Part shown: positions 19,133-27,756 of the stretch, piece after piece
Layout of the letters: each line of letters begins with the position of its first letter
How positions within the stretch are numbered: the stretch's first letter is position 1
Origin: Chitinophaga parva
GTDB lineage: Bacteria > Bacteroidota > Bacteroidia > Chitinophagales > Chitinophagaceae
Assembly: GCF_003071345.1 (NCBI RefSeq)
Contig: NZ_QCYK01000003.1
Span: 248,001 to 312,000 of the forward strand
Length of the DNA: 64,000 nt
Reading direction: 5' to 3'
Notes under the pieces: generated by a model
The model's input: only the letters and a program-made list of their open reading frames with translations
What the model was told of the DNA's origin: nothing
Database searches by the model: none
Translations under genes and position numbers: made by a program

Positions 19133-19852
19133 ATGAAAAAACACTTTATAACTGGTATGGGCCTGTTGCTGATGGTGCTTGTTTTCTGTGCATCCTGCAA
19201 TAAGGATTACATCGTGGGTGGTGTAAAGACCGATCCTAACCAGTACAAGAACACCAGCACCTATGACGTAATGAAAGGCAACCCGCTGCTTTTTGATACC
19301 GTGCTGCAATTGATAGATGCGGCGGGTATCAAGGACCAGGTGAATGCCAGTGGCACTACTTTCTTTGCACCCACGGACAACGCGGTGTACTATTATATGC
19401 AAAGCCGTACAGTGCTGCTGCAAGGCACGGTGGACCAGTATGCGAAATTTGGGCTGGACTCCCTGTTGTATTACCTGAAGAACAATATCGATGGCACCCG
19501 TGACTCACTGCAAATGTACCTGGTGCATACGCCGCTGCCTTTCAGCGCGCTGACGAACCATGGGACTAAATATCCCACCGGCCTGTTAAACGATACAGCG
19601 ATCGTTTCCTATGAGTTTACCAAAGACGAGAACCTGGGGTATAACTCATTGGTGTCTAATGTGCCGCAGGTGGAATACTACACGCACCTGTGGGCGCCTT
19701 TCCCACTGGGACCTAATTTGCCGATAGATAGCATGCCTTCTGAAATTGGTGTGCACTCGCTCATGCAAACGGCCGGCGTCACCACCCAGAACGGGGTGCT
19801 CAATGTGTTTGCCACCGGGCATATCTTATTCTTTTACGGTACCAAACAATAA
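19133..19852 (+). CDS. Fasciclin (FAS1) domain lipoprotein of the SusCD operon
   Basis: 239 residues, 26 bp after susD. Signal MKKHFITGMGLLLMVLVFCASC with lipobox CASC places it on a membrane. The FAS1 domain shows FDTVLQLIDAAGIKDQVNASGTTFFAPTDNAVYYYM and a C-terminal block ending TTQNGVLNVFATGHILFFYG, the conserved H2-type strand. FAS1 domains mediate adhesion or ligand binding; in Bacteroidota such genes often follow SusCD pairs, so this is probably an accessory surface glycan- or polymer-binding lipoprotein (inference). Confidence 0.88.
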   Translation: MKKHFITGMGLLLMVLVFCASCNKDYIVGGVKTDPNQYKNTSTYDVMKGNPLLFDTVLQLIDAAGIKDQVNASGTTFFAPTDNAVYYYMQSRTVLLQGTVDQYAKFGLDSLLYYLKNNIDGTRDSLQMYLVHTPLPFSALTNHGTKYPTGLLNDTAIVSYEFTKDENLGYNSLVSNVPQVEYYTHLWAPFPLGPNLPIDSMPSEIGVHSLMQTAGVTTQNGVLNVFATGHILFFYGTKQ

Positions 19853-19855
19853 TAA

Positions 19856-20941
19856 ATGATGAAGCAGCAATACCTGAAGATCATGGGCATGGTACTGGCC
19901 CTCTCTGCCTGTACCAAAACAGGGGACGGATTCCTGAGCCCCACAATGCAATACTCGGTGACCACCTTCACGGTGAAGAAAGGCCAGATCGCGTCTTCCA
20001 ACTCACTGGTGTCTGATGGGTCTACCATTCCCCTCACCGTAAAGTGGACCCACATCTACGATGAAAAGGGAAACATTGTAGACACGATGTTCACTCACAA
20101 ATACACCGTGGGTGTATGGACCTCTGGGTACAATGCGGCTACTGACAGCAATTATGCGCTGATCATGGCCAAACGCAGTACGGAAGAACTGCCCCCGCTG
20201 ATCGTCAATGAAACCAGTGGTGTGATACAGGCCAACAGTGGCACCCTGAACCTGCCCGCCGGCACTTACACCATGGACCTGGAAGTTTCCAACGCTGCGG
20301 GCAAGCAGGAACTGAAACATGCCATGACCATTGTACTGCAGGAGGGCAAAACAATAGAGACCTCGCCGGAAACCGGCAACTATAGCCTGGGACGGCTGAA
20401 TGCCAATACCGCCGGCGCGCCGCCCAACTCCGGGATCTTCAACAATACCAACAATCCTTTTGTGATGGAAACCATCACCCGGTTGGCAGACACGCCCAAT
20501 ACGCTGCTGGTAAAGATCCAGGACCGTTTTGGCACACCGTTCAATCCCAAGAAAGGGGAGTGGAAGAAGCGCCCCGCCTCCGGCCTGAACCCGGTGCCGC
20601 CTTACCTGCAAAACCTGGAATACTATTCCCCGGATACGTACGAGGCCAGGGACGAAGGAATGTTCATCCGCTTCCCGCTTACGCCCTTCCCGATCAATTC
20701 ACTGGGGAATGGCTATAACATGTACTACATCCTGCCCACCAAGTTCGTGCACATAGACAGCACCTCCTCCTGGTCTGCCAATACCGCGCCGGGCACGTAT
20801 TACAAGGGGACGGCAGATAGCCATTACCTGGGCGTGTTCAAAGACGACCTGTACGATTTCTCGCTGCGCATTCCGCTGCGCATCCAGGTACCGGGATCAT
20901 ATGAGATCACGTTGAAGATGCTGGATGTAACCCACCGCTGA
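19856..20941 (+). CDS. DUF5007-like lipoprotein, last gene of the SusCD operon
   Basis: 361 residues, 3 bp after the FAS1 gene. Lipobox LSAC at about residue 19. The sequence is all-beta in character with a DGSTIPLTVKWTHIYDEKGN segment and a central NLPAGTYTMDLEVSNAAGKQ block that looks like an Ig-like fold. I associate it with the DUF5007-type proteins seen after fasciclin genes in SusCD loci, from memory and with moderate certainty. It likely sits at the cell surface as a SusE/F-like binding accessory (inference from position). A strong terminator follows at 20963, closing the operon. Confidence 0.65.
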   Translation: MMKQQYLKIMGMVLALSACTKTGDGFLSPTMQYSVTTFTVKKGQIASSNSLVSDGSTIPLTVKWTHIYDEKGNIVDTMFTHKYTVGVWTSGYNAATDSNYALIMAKRSTEELPPLIVNETSGVIQANSGTLNLPAGTYTMDLEVSNAAGKQELKHAMTIVLQEGKTIETSPETGNYSLGRLNANTAGAPPNSGIFNNTNNPFVMETITRLADTPNTLLVKIQDRFGTPFNPKKGEWKKRPASGLNPVPPYLQNLEYYSPDTYEARDEGMFIRFPLTPFPINSLGNGYNMYYILPTKFVHIDSTSSWSANTAPGTYYKGTADSHYLGVFKDDLYDFSLRIPLRIQVPGSYEITLKMLDVTHR

Positions 20942-20962
20942 TAGTTTTTAGTTCATAACGGG

Positions 20963-20994
20963 AGCCCGCGCAGCGTATGCTGTGCGGGCTTTTG
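20963..20994 (+). terminator. Rho-independent terminator of the SusCD operon
   Basis: Arms AGCCCGCGCAGC (20963-20974) and GCTGTGCGGGCT (20979-20990) form a 12-bp stem with one G-T pair and a 4-nt loop, followed by TTT. It is 22 bp after the stop codon. Confidence 0.8.
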
Positions 20995-21104
20995 CATTTG
21001 TACAAATGAGCCGGAATGTTGCATATTTTGATACCGGGAACGGGGCCCTGCGCTTTTCCGCGGCGGCCGGTGGAAAAGCGGTAGAAAAAGCTTTAATTTA
21101 GAGG

Positions 21105-23447
21105 GTGTTTCCCTTCAAAATATGGTACGCCTTCCACTACTTCGGGCGCTTCCGCGCACCGGCCCTGCTATGCGCCATATTCACGGTGCTGGGCGGCCCT
21201 GTGTCCTTTGCACAGGAGATCAACCGGGCGATGGTCAATAAACTGAAAACGGAGCTGGCGCACACCGGTGCGGATACCAACCGGGTGCGGGTGCTGGTGG
21301 AACTGGGGGAATACCAGTTGTTCAAACCCGGGGAAGCCACGGCAGATCTGGACACCGCCCGCCACTACCTGGATGAGGCGCAACGCCTGAATGACGCACT
21401 CGGCTCGGGGAAATGGGGGCAGCGCATTGAAAGCGTGAACGTGATGTGGTATATGGAAAAGGGCGATTCCCTGGTCTCGCGCCAGCGCTACGCGCGCCTG
21501 CTCCAGGCATGTGTTAATGCGGGGAACTGGGACTGTGCTGGCCTTTCAGCCCTGCGCATGGGCGTGTGGCTGAACAATGCGCCCCACAGCCATGCGGACG
21601 CCCTTCAGCAGTATGCAATGGCCACCGCATTTTACCGCGCTGCAAAGAACAAGGAAGGGGAGCTGGCCGTAGCCCGGGAAATAGCGGTGGTGCACATGTA
21701 CGAAGGCCGGAACGACCTGGCGGAAACCGAACTGCTGGACGTGCTGGCCCGCTATAAAGCAATGGGCTATTCCCGTGTACAGGTGATCTACAACCTGCTG
21801 GCTACCATTTACCGCATGAAGGGTGATTTTAAAACGGGGCTGGATTACAGCCTGAAATGCGTGGAGACCATGGAGCGCACCGGCGATACCGCGCGGGCCC
21901 CCGCTTTCTATGGCGACCTGGCCCGCATGTACTATGAAGTAGGCAACCGGGATAAGAGCATGGAATATTACCAGCTATCACTGGCCAAATGGAGGCAGGA
22001 AGCCTTGCCGCACTTTGCCATGTACCTCACTGCCGGCTACATTGTACGGGATATGATCGCACAGGGGAAAGCACCGGAAGCCCTGCACCTGTTGCGTGGG
22101 CTGGTGGCGGATATTCCACCCATTACCCGCATCCAGAAAGCATGTGTGGCCCAGCACCTGGCCTATTGCTATGATGCGATGGCTGATGATGCACAGGCCG
22201 AAAAATATTACCTCGAAGCGGTGGACCTGTTTGAGAAAAAACAATTATCAGAAATATCACTGGAAGCAGAGCGCGACCTGGGTGAATTTTATATGCGCAA
22301 AAAGCAATGGGCCAAAGCTTCCGCTGCGCTGGAACGCGCGCTCACCGGTCAGCCGGATCAAACCGCCCTGGCCACCATGCGCGACCTGCACCTCATGCTC
22401 TTTACCGTGGATTCTGCACTGGGCAATTACCGCGCGGCCATCCATCACCTGCACCTGCAAAAGCTGCTCAACGATTCCATCTTTGGCGGTAATAAAACAC
22501 AGCAGATAGAAGAACTGCAGGTGCGTTATGAAACCTCGAAGAAGGAGCAGGAAATACGCCTGCTCATGCAACAGGCACAATTGACACAGGCGGAGCTGGA
22601 CCGGCAAAAGCTGATGCGCAATGTGATCATCGTGATGACCGCCCTGCTGCTCCTGCTCTTTATCATGGGCTTTAACCGGTATCGCCTCAAGCAAAGGAAC
22701 CATCGCCTGCTGGAACAGCAACAGCAGCTGATACAGCAAAAAAATGTATCGCTGGAAAACATGATATCGGATATGGATGTGCTGCTGCAGGAAAAGGGAA
22801 AGCTGCTGGATGAAAAGGAATGGCTGGTCCGCGAGATCCATCACCGTGTGAAGAATAACATGCAGATCGTTATCAGCCTGCTGAACAAGCAGGCCGGTTA
22901 TCTTTCCAATGCAGATGCAGTAGCGGCCCTGCGCGAAAGCCAGCAACGGTTGCAGGCCATGTCACTCCTGCACCAGAAGCTGTACCAGGAAGATGCACTG
23001 TCCGTGGTGAGTATGGCCGTTTACATCCAGGACCTGGTACGTGATATCCGTGAATCGTTTGACCGTCACACCCGCTTTGAATTGCACATTGCACCGGTGG
23101 TGCTGGAGGTTTCCAATGCGCTGCCGCTGGGCCTTATCCTCAACGAGGCTATTACCAACGCGCTGAAGTACGCCTTCCCCGCTGGCCGCGATGGCCGCAT
23201 CCGCATTGTGCTGGAGGAAGCAGCGCATGGGGAATTGCGCCTCACAGTAGAAGACAACGGCGTAGGACTGCCGCCGGATTTTGACCTGGAAACCCACAGC
23301 TCCATGGGCCTGCACCTCATAAAAATGATGAGTGAGCAACTCAATGGCACCTTTCATATTCACAGCCATGGCGGTACGGTACTGACCATTCACTTCCACA
23401 ATATGAAAACCACCGACGGGCCCACGGTCTTGCTGGCGGCAAACTAA
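21105..23447 (+). CDS. TPR-containing sensor histidine kinase (HisKA_2 type), orphan
   Basis: 780 residues if it starts at GTG 21105; no ATG is available before residue 43, and the GTG start gives a usable signal sequence (APALLCAIFTVLGGPVSFAQ). GAGG directly precedes the GTG. After about 480 residues of TPR-like repeats come a coiled coil, a membrane helix (VIIVMTALLLLLFIMGFNRY), another coiled coil, the HisKA_2 box LVREIHHRVKNNMQIVISLL and an HATPase domain (LGLILNEAITNALKYAF; VEDNGVGLPPDFD). No partner regulator is adjacent. It lies 163 bp downstream of the SusCD operon and is paralogous to the kinase at 9547. Its stop overlaps the convergent acyltransferase stop by 4 bp. Confidence 0.9.
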   Translation: MFPFKIWYAFHYFGRFRAPALLCAIFTVLGGPVSFAQEINRAMVNKLKTELAHTGADTNRVRVLVELGEYQLFKPGEATADLDTARHYLDEAQRLNDALGSGKWGQRIESVNVMWYMEKGDSLVSRQRYARLLQACVNAGNWDCAGLSALRMGVWLNNAPHSHADALQQYAMATAFYRAAKNKEGELAVAREIAVVHMYEGRNDLAETELLDVLARYKAMGYSRVQVIYNLLATIYRMKGDFKTGLDYSLKCVETMERTGDTARAPAFYGDLARMYYEVGNRDKSMEYYQLSLAKWRQEALPHFAMYLTAGYIVRDMIAQGKAPEALHLLRGLVADIPPITRIQKACVAQHLAYCYDAMADDAQAEKYYLEAVDLFEKKQLSEISLEAERDLGEFYMRKKQWAKASAALERALTGQPDQTALATMRDLHLMLFTVDSALGNYRAAIHHLHLQKLLNDSIFGGNKTQQIEELQVRYETSKKEQEIRLLMQQAQLTQAELDRQKLMRNVIIVMTALLLLLFIMGFNRYRLKQRNHRLLEQQQQLIQQKNVSLENMISDMDVLLQEKGKLLDEKEWLVREIHHRVKNNMQIVISLLNKQAGYLSNADAVAALRESQQRLQAMSLLHQKLYQEDALSVVSMAVYIQDLVRDIRESFDRHTRFELHIAPVVLEVSNALPLGLILNEAITNALKYAFPAGRDGRIRIVLEEAAHGELRLTVEDNGVGLPPDFDLETHSSMGLHLIKMMSEQLNGTFHIHSHGGTVLTIHFHNMKTTDGPTVLLAAN

Positions 23448-24553
23448 GCCCACTTCTTTTGCAGCCACCTCCGCACCGGCTCATCGTACCACTTTAAGCA
23501 GGCATATGCTACGGCAATGGAGCCAAAGAACACGAGTGCAGCCACGGGCCAGGCCTGCGCCAGGCTTTTGTGGGTGGCACTGATCCAGCCCGTGTAGATG
23601 TAAATGAAAGGATAGTGCGTGATGTAAATGGGATAGGAGATGTTGCCCAGGAACTTACAGAAACGGGCGGCTTTGCCTGTGAGCACTGCACCACTGGCGC
23701 CCATGTAAATGATGAGGGGAAATACCAGGATGATCACGGCAGATTCGTATAAGCCATTCATCCACGGATGCTCCAGGCCACCCAGGCGCGGGAAGGCCAG
23801 TACAAAGAGCAGGAGCAGGGAGCACCACAGGAACGCGTTTTTTACGTGTGTGAGTTGGGCCGCGCGGTAGAGGAGCAGGCCTGCAAAGAAAGGATAACAC
23901 AGGCGGCTGAAGCCAATGCCGGTTTGCTTCCAGTCCAGCGCCCATCCACCTATTACATCACCCTGCCCGCTGCATACGGTTTGATACACCAATGCACCGG
24001 CCGACAAAACCACCAGTACCCCCAGCAGGAATTTAGGGAAATGCCGCACCACCAGGGCATAGAGGATGTTGCCAATGTATTCAAAATAGAGGGACCATGC
24101 CGGCCCGTCCAGCGGGTGCATTTCAGACCAACCGCGGATGTCCTGCGATACCGGCAAAGGCAGCAGGGTAGCGCCGAGCAGCATACACGCGATCACCTTC
24201 CATGCTGGCACCGAGGCAATGATCGGAAAAGCAGGGGAGGTACCCCAGTAAAAGCAGATGGCGCCGATCACGGAACCCATGACCACCATGGGTTGCAGGC
24301 GGATGAGGCGGCGTTTGAAAAAGCCGGCAACGGTCATTTGTCCCCAGCGGTTGTCGTACGCATAACCGATCACGAAGCCGGATAAAAGGAAGAAAAAATC
24401 TACTGCCAGGTAACCGTGGTTGATAATAAGATTTACGGGTTCCGGTGCATGGGTTTCGCAGAGGTGGAAGAGCACTACCTGCAGGGCGGCAACGCCGCGC
24501 AGGCCGTCCAGGATCATGAAGTGGGGACGGGTGGTCGTGGAATTGGCATTCAT
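23444..24553 (-). CDS. Acyltransferase family 3 (OafA/NodX-like) integral membrane protein
   Basis: 369 residues, multi-spanning. The N-terminus has the family signature ILDGLRGVAALQVVLFHLCE (H in a helix thought to be catalytic) and then FFFLLSGFVIGYAYDNRW; about ten hydrophobic segments follow, ending with a basic KWYDEPVRRWLQKKWA tail (the usual E-x-P-x-R end motif). The family O-acylates sugars of surface polysaccharides or other acceptors, moving acyl groups across the inner membrane. No neighbouring polysaccharide genes help to define the substrate. Confidence 0.9.
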   Translation of the reverse strand: MNANSTTTRPHFMILDGLRGVAALQVVLFHLCETHAPEPVNLIINHGYLAVDFFFLLSGFVIGYAYDNRWGQMTVAGFFKRRLIRLQPMVVMGSVIGAICFYWGTSPAFPIIASVPAWKVIACMLLGATLLPLPVSQDIRGWSEMHPLDGPAWSLYFEYIGNILYALVVRHFPKFLLGVLVVLSAGALVYQTVCSGQGDVIGGWALDWKQTGIGFSRLCYPFFAGLLLYRAAQLTHVKNAFLWCSLLLLFVLAFPRLGGLEHPWMNGLYESAVIILVFPLIIYMGASGAVLTGKAARFCKFLGNISYPIYITHYPFIYIYTGWISATHKSLAQAWPVAALVFFGSIAVAYACLKWYDEPVRRWLQKKWA

Positions 24554-24646
24554 GTCAGTAAAAAGGATTTTGGCTACAATTACAGAAAATTGGAAAAATG
24601 ACGGGTAAGATAGGGAAAAGGGGGAGAAACGCTACTCACTTTTTTG

Positions 24647-24660
24647 ATAACATTTGTTAT
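24647..24660. promoter_or_regulatory. Palindrome ATAACA-TT-TGTTAT upstream of the MDR oxidoreductase
   Basis: A perfect 14-bp palindrome centred about 47 bp before the ATG at 24701, in the 147-bp divergent gap with the acyltransferase gene. Its size fits a repressor site, but no cognate regulator is next to it. Confidence 0.35.
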
Positions 24661-24700
24661 TGTTTTCTACGCTTCCCCGGGGGTACTTTGAGAAAAAAAC

Positions 24701-25660
24701 ATGCAAGCAGCCGTAATCTATCCGCAGGGCGGAATGCCAGAATACACTACATGCCCCGAGCCGCAAGCCCAGGGGGAAGACCAGGTACTGGTCGCCGTAA
24801 AAGCGGTATCACTCAAGCATTTTGATAAAGGCCGCGCCACCGGCCAGCACTATTCATCTTCCGCACCCCGCGAGGGTGGCCGCATTCCCGGTGGTGATGG
24901 TGTATGCCTGCTGCCGGATGGGCGCCGCGTATATGGTATGGGCACCACCGGCATGCTGGCAGAAAAAGCGGTGATCGAGAAAGACCGCATCGTGCCTGTG
25001 CCGGATAACCTGGACGATGCCATCGCCGCTGCGCTGCCCAATGCCGTGATAGGAGCCGCCATGGCACTGCGCTTCAAGGCAGACATACAACCCGGTGACG
25101 TGGTGCTCGTGAACGGTGCCACCGGCTTCACCGGCAGGGTAGCAGTGCAACTGGCCAGGCACTATGGCGCTGGTAAGGTGATCGCTACCGGGCGCAATGT
25201 AGCGTCCCTGGAAGAACTGAAGTCCCTGGGCGCAGATGACACGGTGTCTCTTTTACAGGACGATGAGGCCCTGCTCACGCAATTCAAACAACTGCAGCCG
25301 GACGTCGTAATAGACTATCTCTGGGGCCACAGCGCGGAGCTGATCCTGGCCAGCCTGAAAGGCCAGGGCGGCTTTACACCGCACGTACGCTTTGTATCCG
25401 TAGGCGCCATGGCCGGCGACATCATCCAGCTCTCCGCCGCAAATCTGCGCAGCGTGAACCTTCAGCTCACCGGCTCCGGCCTGGGCGCCTGGACCCGCGG
25501 GCAGGTAAAACAATTATTCAGCACCCTCTTACCGGAAGCCTTTGCACTGGCAGCGGCAGGTGCGTTGCAGGTAAAGACCACCACCGTACCCCTGGAAAAT
25601 ATCAGCACGCTCTGGAACCAGGATGTATCCAACGGAGAAAGGCTGGTGGTACTCATTTAA
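24701..25660 (+). CDS. Zinc-independent quinone-oxidoreductase-like MDR protein
   Basis: 319 residues. A GroES-like N-terminal domain (about 1-120) is followed by a Rossmann domain with the cofactor motif VLVNGATGFTGRVAVQLARHYGAGKVIATGRN. The catalytic-zinc ligand pattern of alcohol dehydrogenases is absent, pointing to an NADPH-dependent quinone oxidoreductase/enoyl-reductase type of the medium-chain dehydrogenase superfamily. The enone or quinone substrate is unknown. It is a monocistronic cytoplasmic gene; the convergent phosphotransferase gene ends 20 bp away. Confidence 0.85.
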   Translation: MQAAVIYPQGGMPEYTTCPEPQAQGEDQVLVAVKAVSLKHFDKGRATGQHYSSSAPREGGRIPGGDGVCLLPDGRRVYGMGTTGMLAEKAVIEKDRIVPVPDNLDDAIAAALPNAVIGAAMALRFKADIQPGDVVLVNGATGFTGRVAVQLARHYGAGKVIATGRNVASLEELKSLGADDTVSLLQDDEALLTQFKQLQPDVVIDYLWGHSAELILASLKGQGGFTPHVRFVSVGAMAGDIIQLSAANLRSVNLQLTGSGLGAWTRGQVKQLFSTLLPEAFALAAAGALQVKTTTVPLENISTLWNQDVSNGERLVVLI

Positions 25661-25680
25661 CCATTGCAACGAACAACTGG

Positions 25681-26658
25681 CTAACCAACTGTTTGCAACG
25701 CCGCCTCAAACCGCGCGCTCCGCATGTTGTGCAGCGCTTCGTTGAACATTGCATGTCCGTAAAAGAGCTGGCTTTTTGCACCGCGGAGATCCAGCTGGCC
25801 CGCCTGCGCCATCTCACCGATCTGGCGTAGCCGGGTTTCCTGTATTTGCGGGTATTCCGCCAGCAGCGCAGGAATAGCGGGAGCAGCCAGCTGGAACATC
25901 ATCAACGCATACACGATGTAACAGGTTTGCCGCATTAAAAAGAGACGGGCCTGTTCAAATGTGCCGGGTGCATCAAAATAAGTGCTGAGCAGCGCGGCTT
26001 CCAGCTCAGGGGAGGATGCAAAGGAGTTGGCCGCAATGGCCAGGTCTGCATAACGGTCATTGGTGAAGGCTGCATCCCAGTCAATGACGTACACCTGTGT
26101 GCCGTCATAGAGCACGTTGGTGGGGTTCAGGTCGTTGTGGCTGGCCACCAGGTCCACGTGGTGCCAGGGTATTTTTGCATACCCGCTGAATACCTCATCA
26201 TATAGTGCTCCCTGGAGCGTGGCCGCCTTGCGGAAACCCGCTATCAGTTGGGCAACAAGCGCCTGCATGTTACCTTGCCTGGCAAAGGGCGGCATGTCAT
26301 GCATGCGGCGGATGGTCTGTGCCACGGCGGTCACCATCTCTACCGGCGAGGCGAATGCACTGCGTACTGGTTTGCCGGCAATGAAAGCACTGATGCAGAT
26401 GCCCTGCGCTTCGCTGGCATACAGCACCGCTGGCGCTATACCCGCGCTGGCGGCGGCCTGCTGGCATTCGTAATTGGTGCCGGGAGCATCTAATTTCAAT
26501 ACATAGGCGTTGCCGGCCGCCTCCACGCGGTAAACGGTGGCATTGGAAAGACCGCCAGATAACTGGCTAACGGTAACGGGCATACGCTCAAAAGCAGCGG
26601 TCAGCGCTTCGGTTACGGCAGCTTGGCGTTCTGCGGGAATGAATTCGGGAAGTTGCAT
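25681..26658 (-). CDS. Aminoglycoside/choline-kinase-like phosphotransferase
   Basis: 325 residues. Protein-kinase-like (APH/choline kinase) fold: N-lobe LSGGLSNATVYRVEAAGNAYVLKLD with the ATP-binding Lys, and the catalytic Brenner motif ASHNDLNPTNVLYDG followed by the metal-binding VIDWDAAFTNDRYADLA. It should phosphorylate a small hydroxylated substrate in the cytoplasm; the closest functional guess is choline/ethanolamine- or sugar-type kinase, and no resistance function is claimed. It begins 5 bp after the stop of the PH-domain protein gene on the same strand, so the two probably form an operon. Confidence 0.83.
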   Translation of the reverse strand: MQLPEFIPAERQAAVTEALTAAFERMPVTVSQLSGGLSNATVYRVEAAGNAYVLKLDAPGTNYECQQAAASAGIAPAVLYASEAQGICISAFIAGKPVRSAFASPVEMVTAVAQTIRRMHDMPPFARQGNMQALVAQLIAGFRKAATLQGALYDEVFSGYAKIPWHHVDLVASHNDLNPTNVLYDGTQVYVIDWDAAFTNDRYADLAIAANSFASSPELEAALLSTYFDAPGTFEQARLFLMRQTCYIVYALMMFQLAAPAIPALLAEYPQIQETRLRQIGEMAQAGQLDLRGAKSQLFYGHAMFNEALHNMRSARFEAALQTVG

Positions 26659-26663
26659 GTTAG

Positions 26664-27650
26664 TTATTTTTTTACAATGCTGTTGATCTCGGCGAGCAGG
26701 CGCTCAATTTTACGGGAATCGCGCAGGGTGGCGATGGGGAGGTTACCGGTTTTACCGGAGCCTGCCCGCTGATATTTGAGGCTTACGGCAGTGTGGGTGT
26801 ATATCCCGTTCCTATGGTGGCGCACCAGGTGCACATCCACGATGTTGTCAAAAGGAATTTGGGTGCCGCCGGCCCAGCTGGGTGCTTTCTTTTCAATGAG
26901 GCGGGTGCGGGTGTTGAAATTGATAGGGGTGAAGAGTGTGCCCAGTATGATGGCGCCCACCACCACGCACGCGCCGCCAATGCCCCATTGCCTGATGGCC
27001 CCCATATCACTGCCCGCATAGAGGATGTAAACGCCCAGGGCTATTGCACACGTCCCCACGATCACGTTGGTCGCCTTTTTTACTTTTACCGTAAACACAT
27101 CGTCCGCCCAGGTGAAGTATTCATATTCCGTGATCACGGTGGGCTGGGGTGCGGCTGCGGGTGCGGCGGCATCCAGGAATTGATGCACGGCAGGGATCAC
27201 GGTCTGGCTGAAATCCTCGGCCCGCTTGTCTTTTTGGCCATAACCACTGGATACGGTAATGCCTTTGCCGTATTTGTCGGCATTGTACACCAGGCGGTAT
27301 ACGATACCCGCGCCGGCACCGACACGCTGTATCAATTTAATGCCATAGAGTTTTTCAAACGGTACATTCAGTACCGGTATGAATCCGAACAATACCTTGC
27401 GCATGCGCAGGGTGTTACGGTCAAATTCAATGTAGGTAAAGCCATGCAGGATAAAGCCGGCAGATACCAGCAGGGCCAGTACCAGCAGGGTATTGTACTC
27501 GGGGAGCTGGTTACCTGGCAGCAGGTGGAGCGCGGTGATCAATCCAATAAAAATGAGGCCTAATGCGCCACCAAGAATGAATAGTTGTCCGAAGGGGTAG
27601 AGTGTGATACGGTCTGCTGTAATGTTCCAGCGGGTTTTTGAGATTGACAT
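26664..27650 (-). CDS. Membrane protein with bacterial PH-like domains, unknown function
   Basis: 328 residues. Two hydrophobic pairs are visible: LFILGGALGLIFIGLITALHL plus LLVLALLVSAGFILHGF near the N-terminus, and VIVGTCAIALGVYILYA plus CVVVGAIILGTLF around residues 190-245. The loops and C-terminus (ITVSSGYGQKDK; DNIVDVHLVRHHRNGIYTHT) look like the beta-strands of bacterial PH-type domains. No enzymatic motif is seen. A -7 box (TACCTTTG, minus) lies 28 bp upstream, and the phosphotransferase gene follows after 5 bp. Confidence 0.55.
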   Translation of the reverse strand: MSISKTRWNITADRITLYPFGQLFILGGALGLIFIGLITALHLLPGNQLPEYNTLLVLALLVSAGFILHGFTYIEFDRNTLRMRKVLFGFIPVLNVPFEKLYGIKLIQRVGAGAGIVYRLVYNADKYGKGITVSSGYGQKDKRAEDFSQTVIPAVHQFLDAAAPAAAPQPTVITEYEYFTWADDVFTVKVKKATNVIVGTCAIALGVYILYAGSDMGAIRQWGIGGACVVVGAIILGTLFTPINFNTRTRLIEKKAPSWAGGTQIPFDNIVDVHLVRHHRNGIYTHTAVSLKYQRAGSGKTGNLPIATLRDSRKIERLLAEINSIVKK

Positions 27651-27678
27651 AATTTAGTTTCGTTTAACAAATGGCGCC

Positions 27679-27686
27679 CAAAGGTA
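27679..27686 (-). promoter_or_regulatory. -7 box (TACCTTTG) for the PH-domain/phosphotransferase operon
   Basis: On the minus strand the sequence reads TACCTTTG, a full match to TAnnTTTG, 28 bp before the ATG at 27650. Confidence 0.55.
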
Positions 27687-27756
27687 ATGCTAAACAGTGA
27701 ATTTTATCCGGTTTAGTGAAGGAGAATGCTTATATTTCATTCAAATATTCCACATT

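Noticed and set aside
25681..26658. Aminoglycoside resistance gene
   Set aside because: The fold is APH-like, but the same motifs occur in choline and other small-molecule kinases, and nothing in the sequence points to antibiotic substrates.
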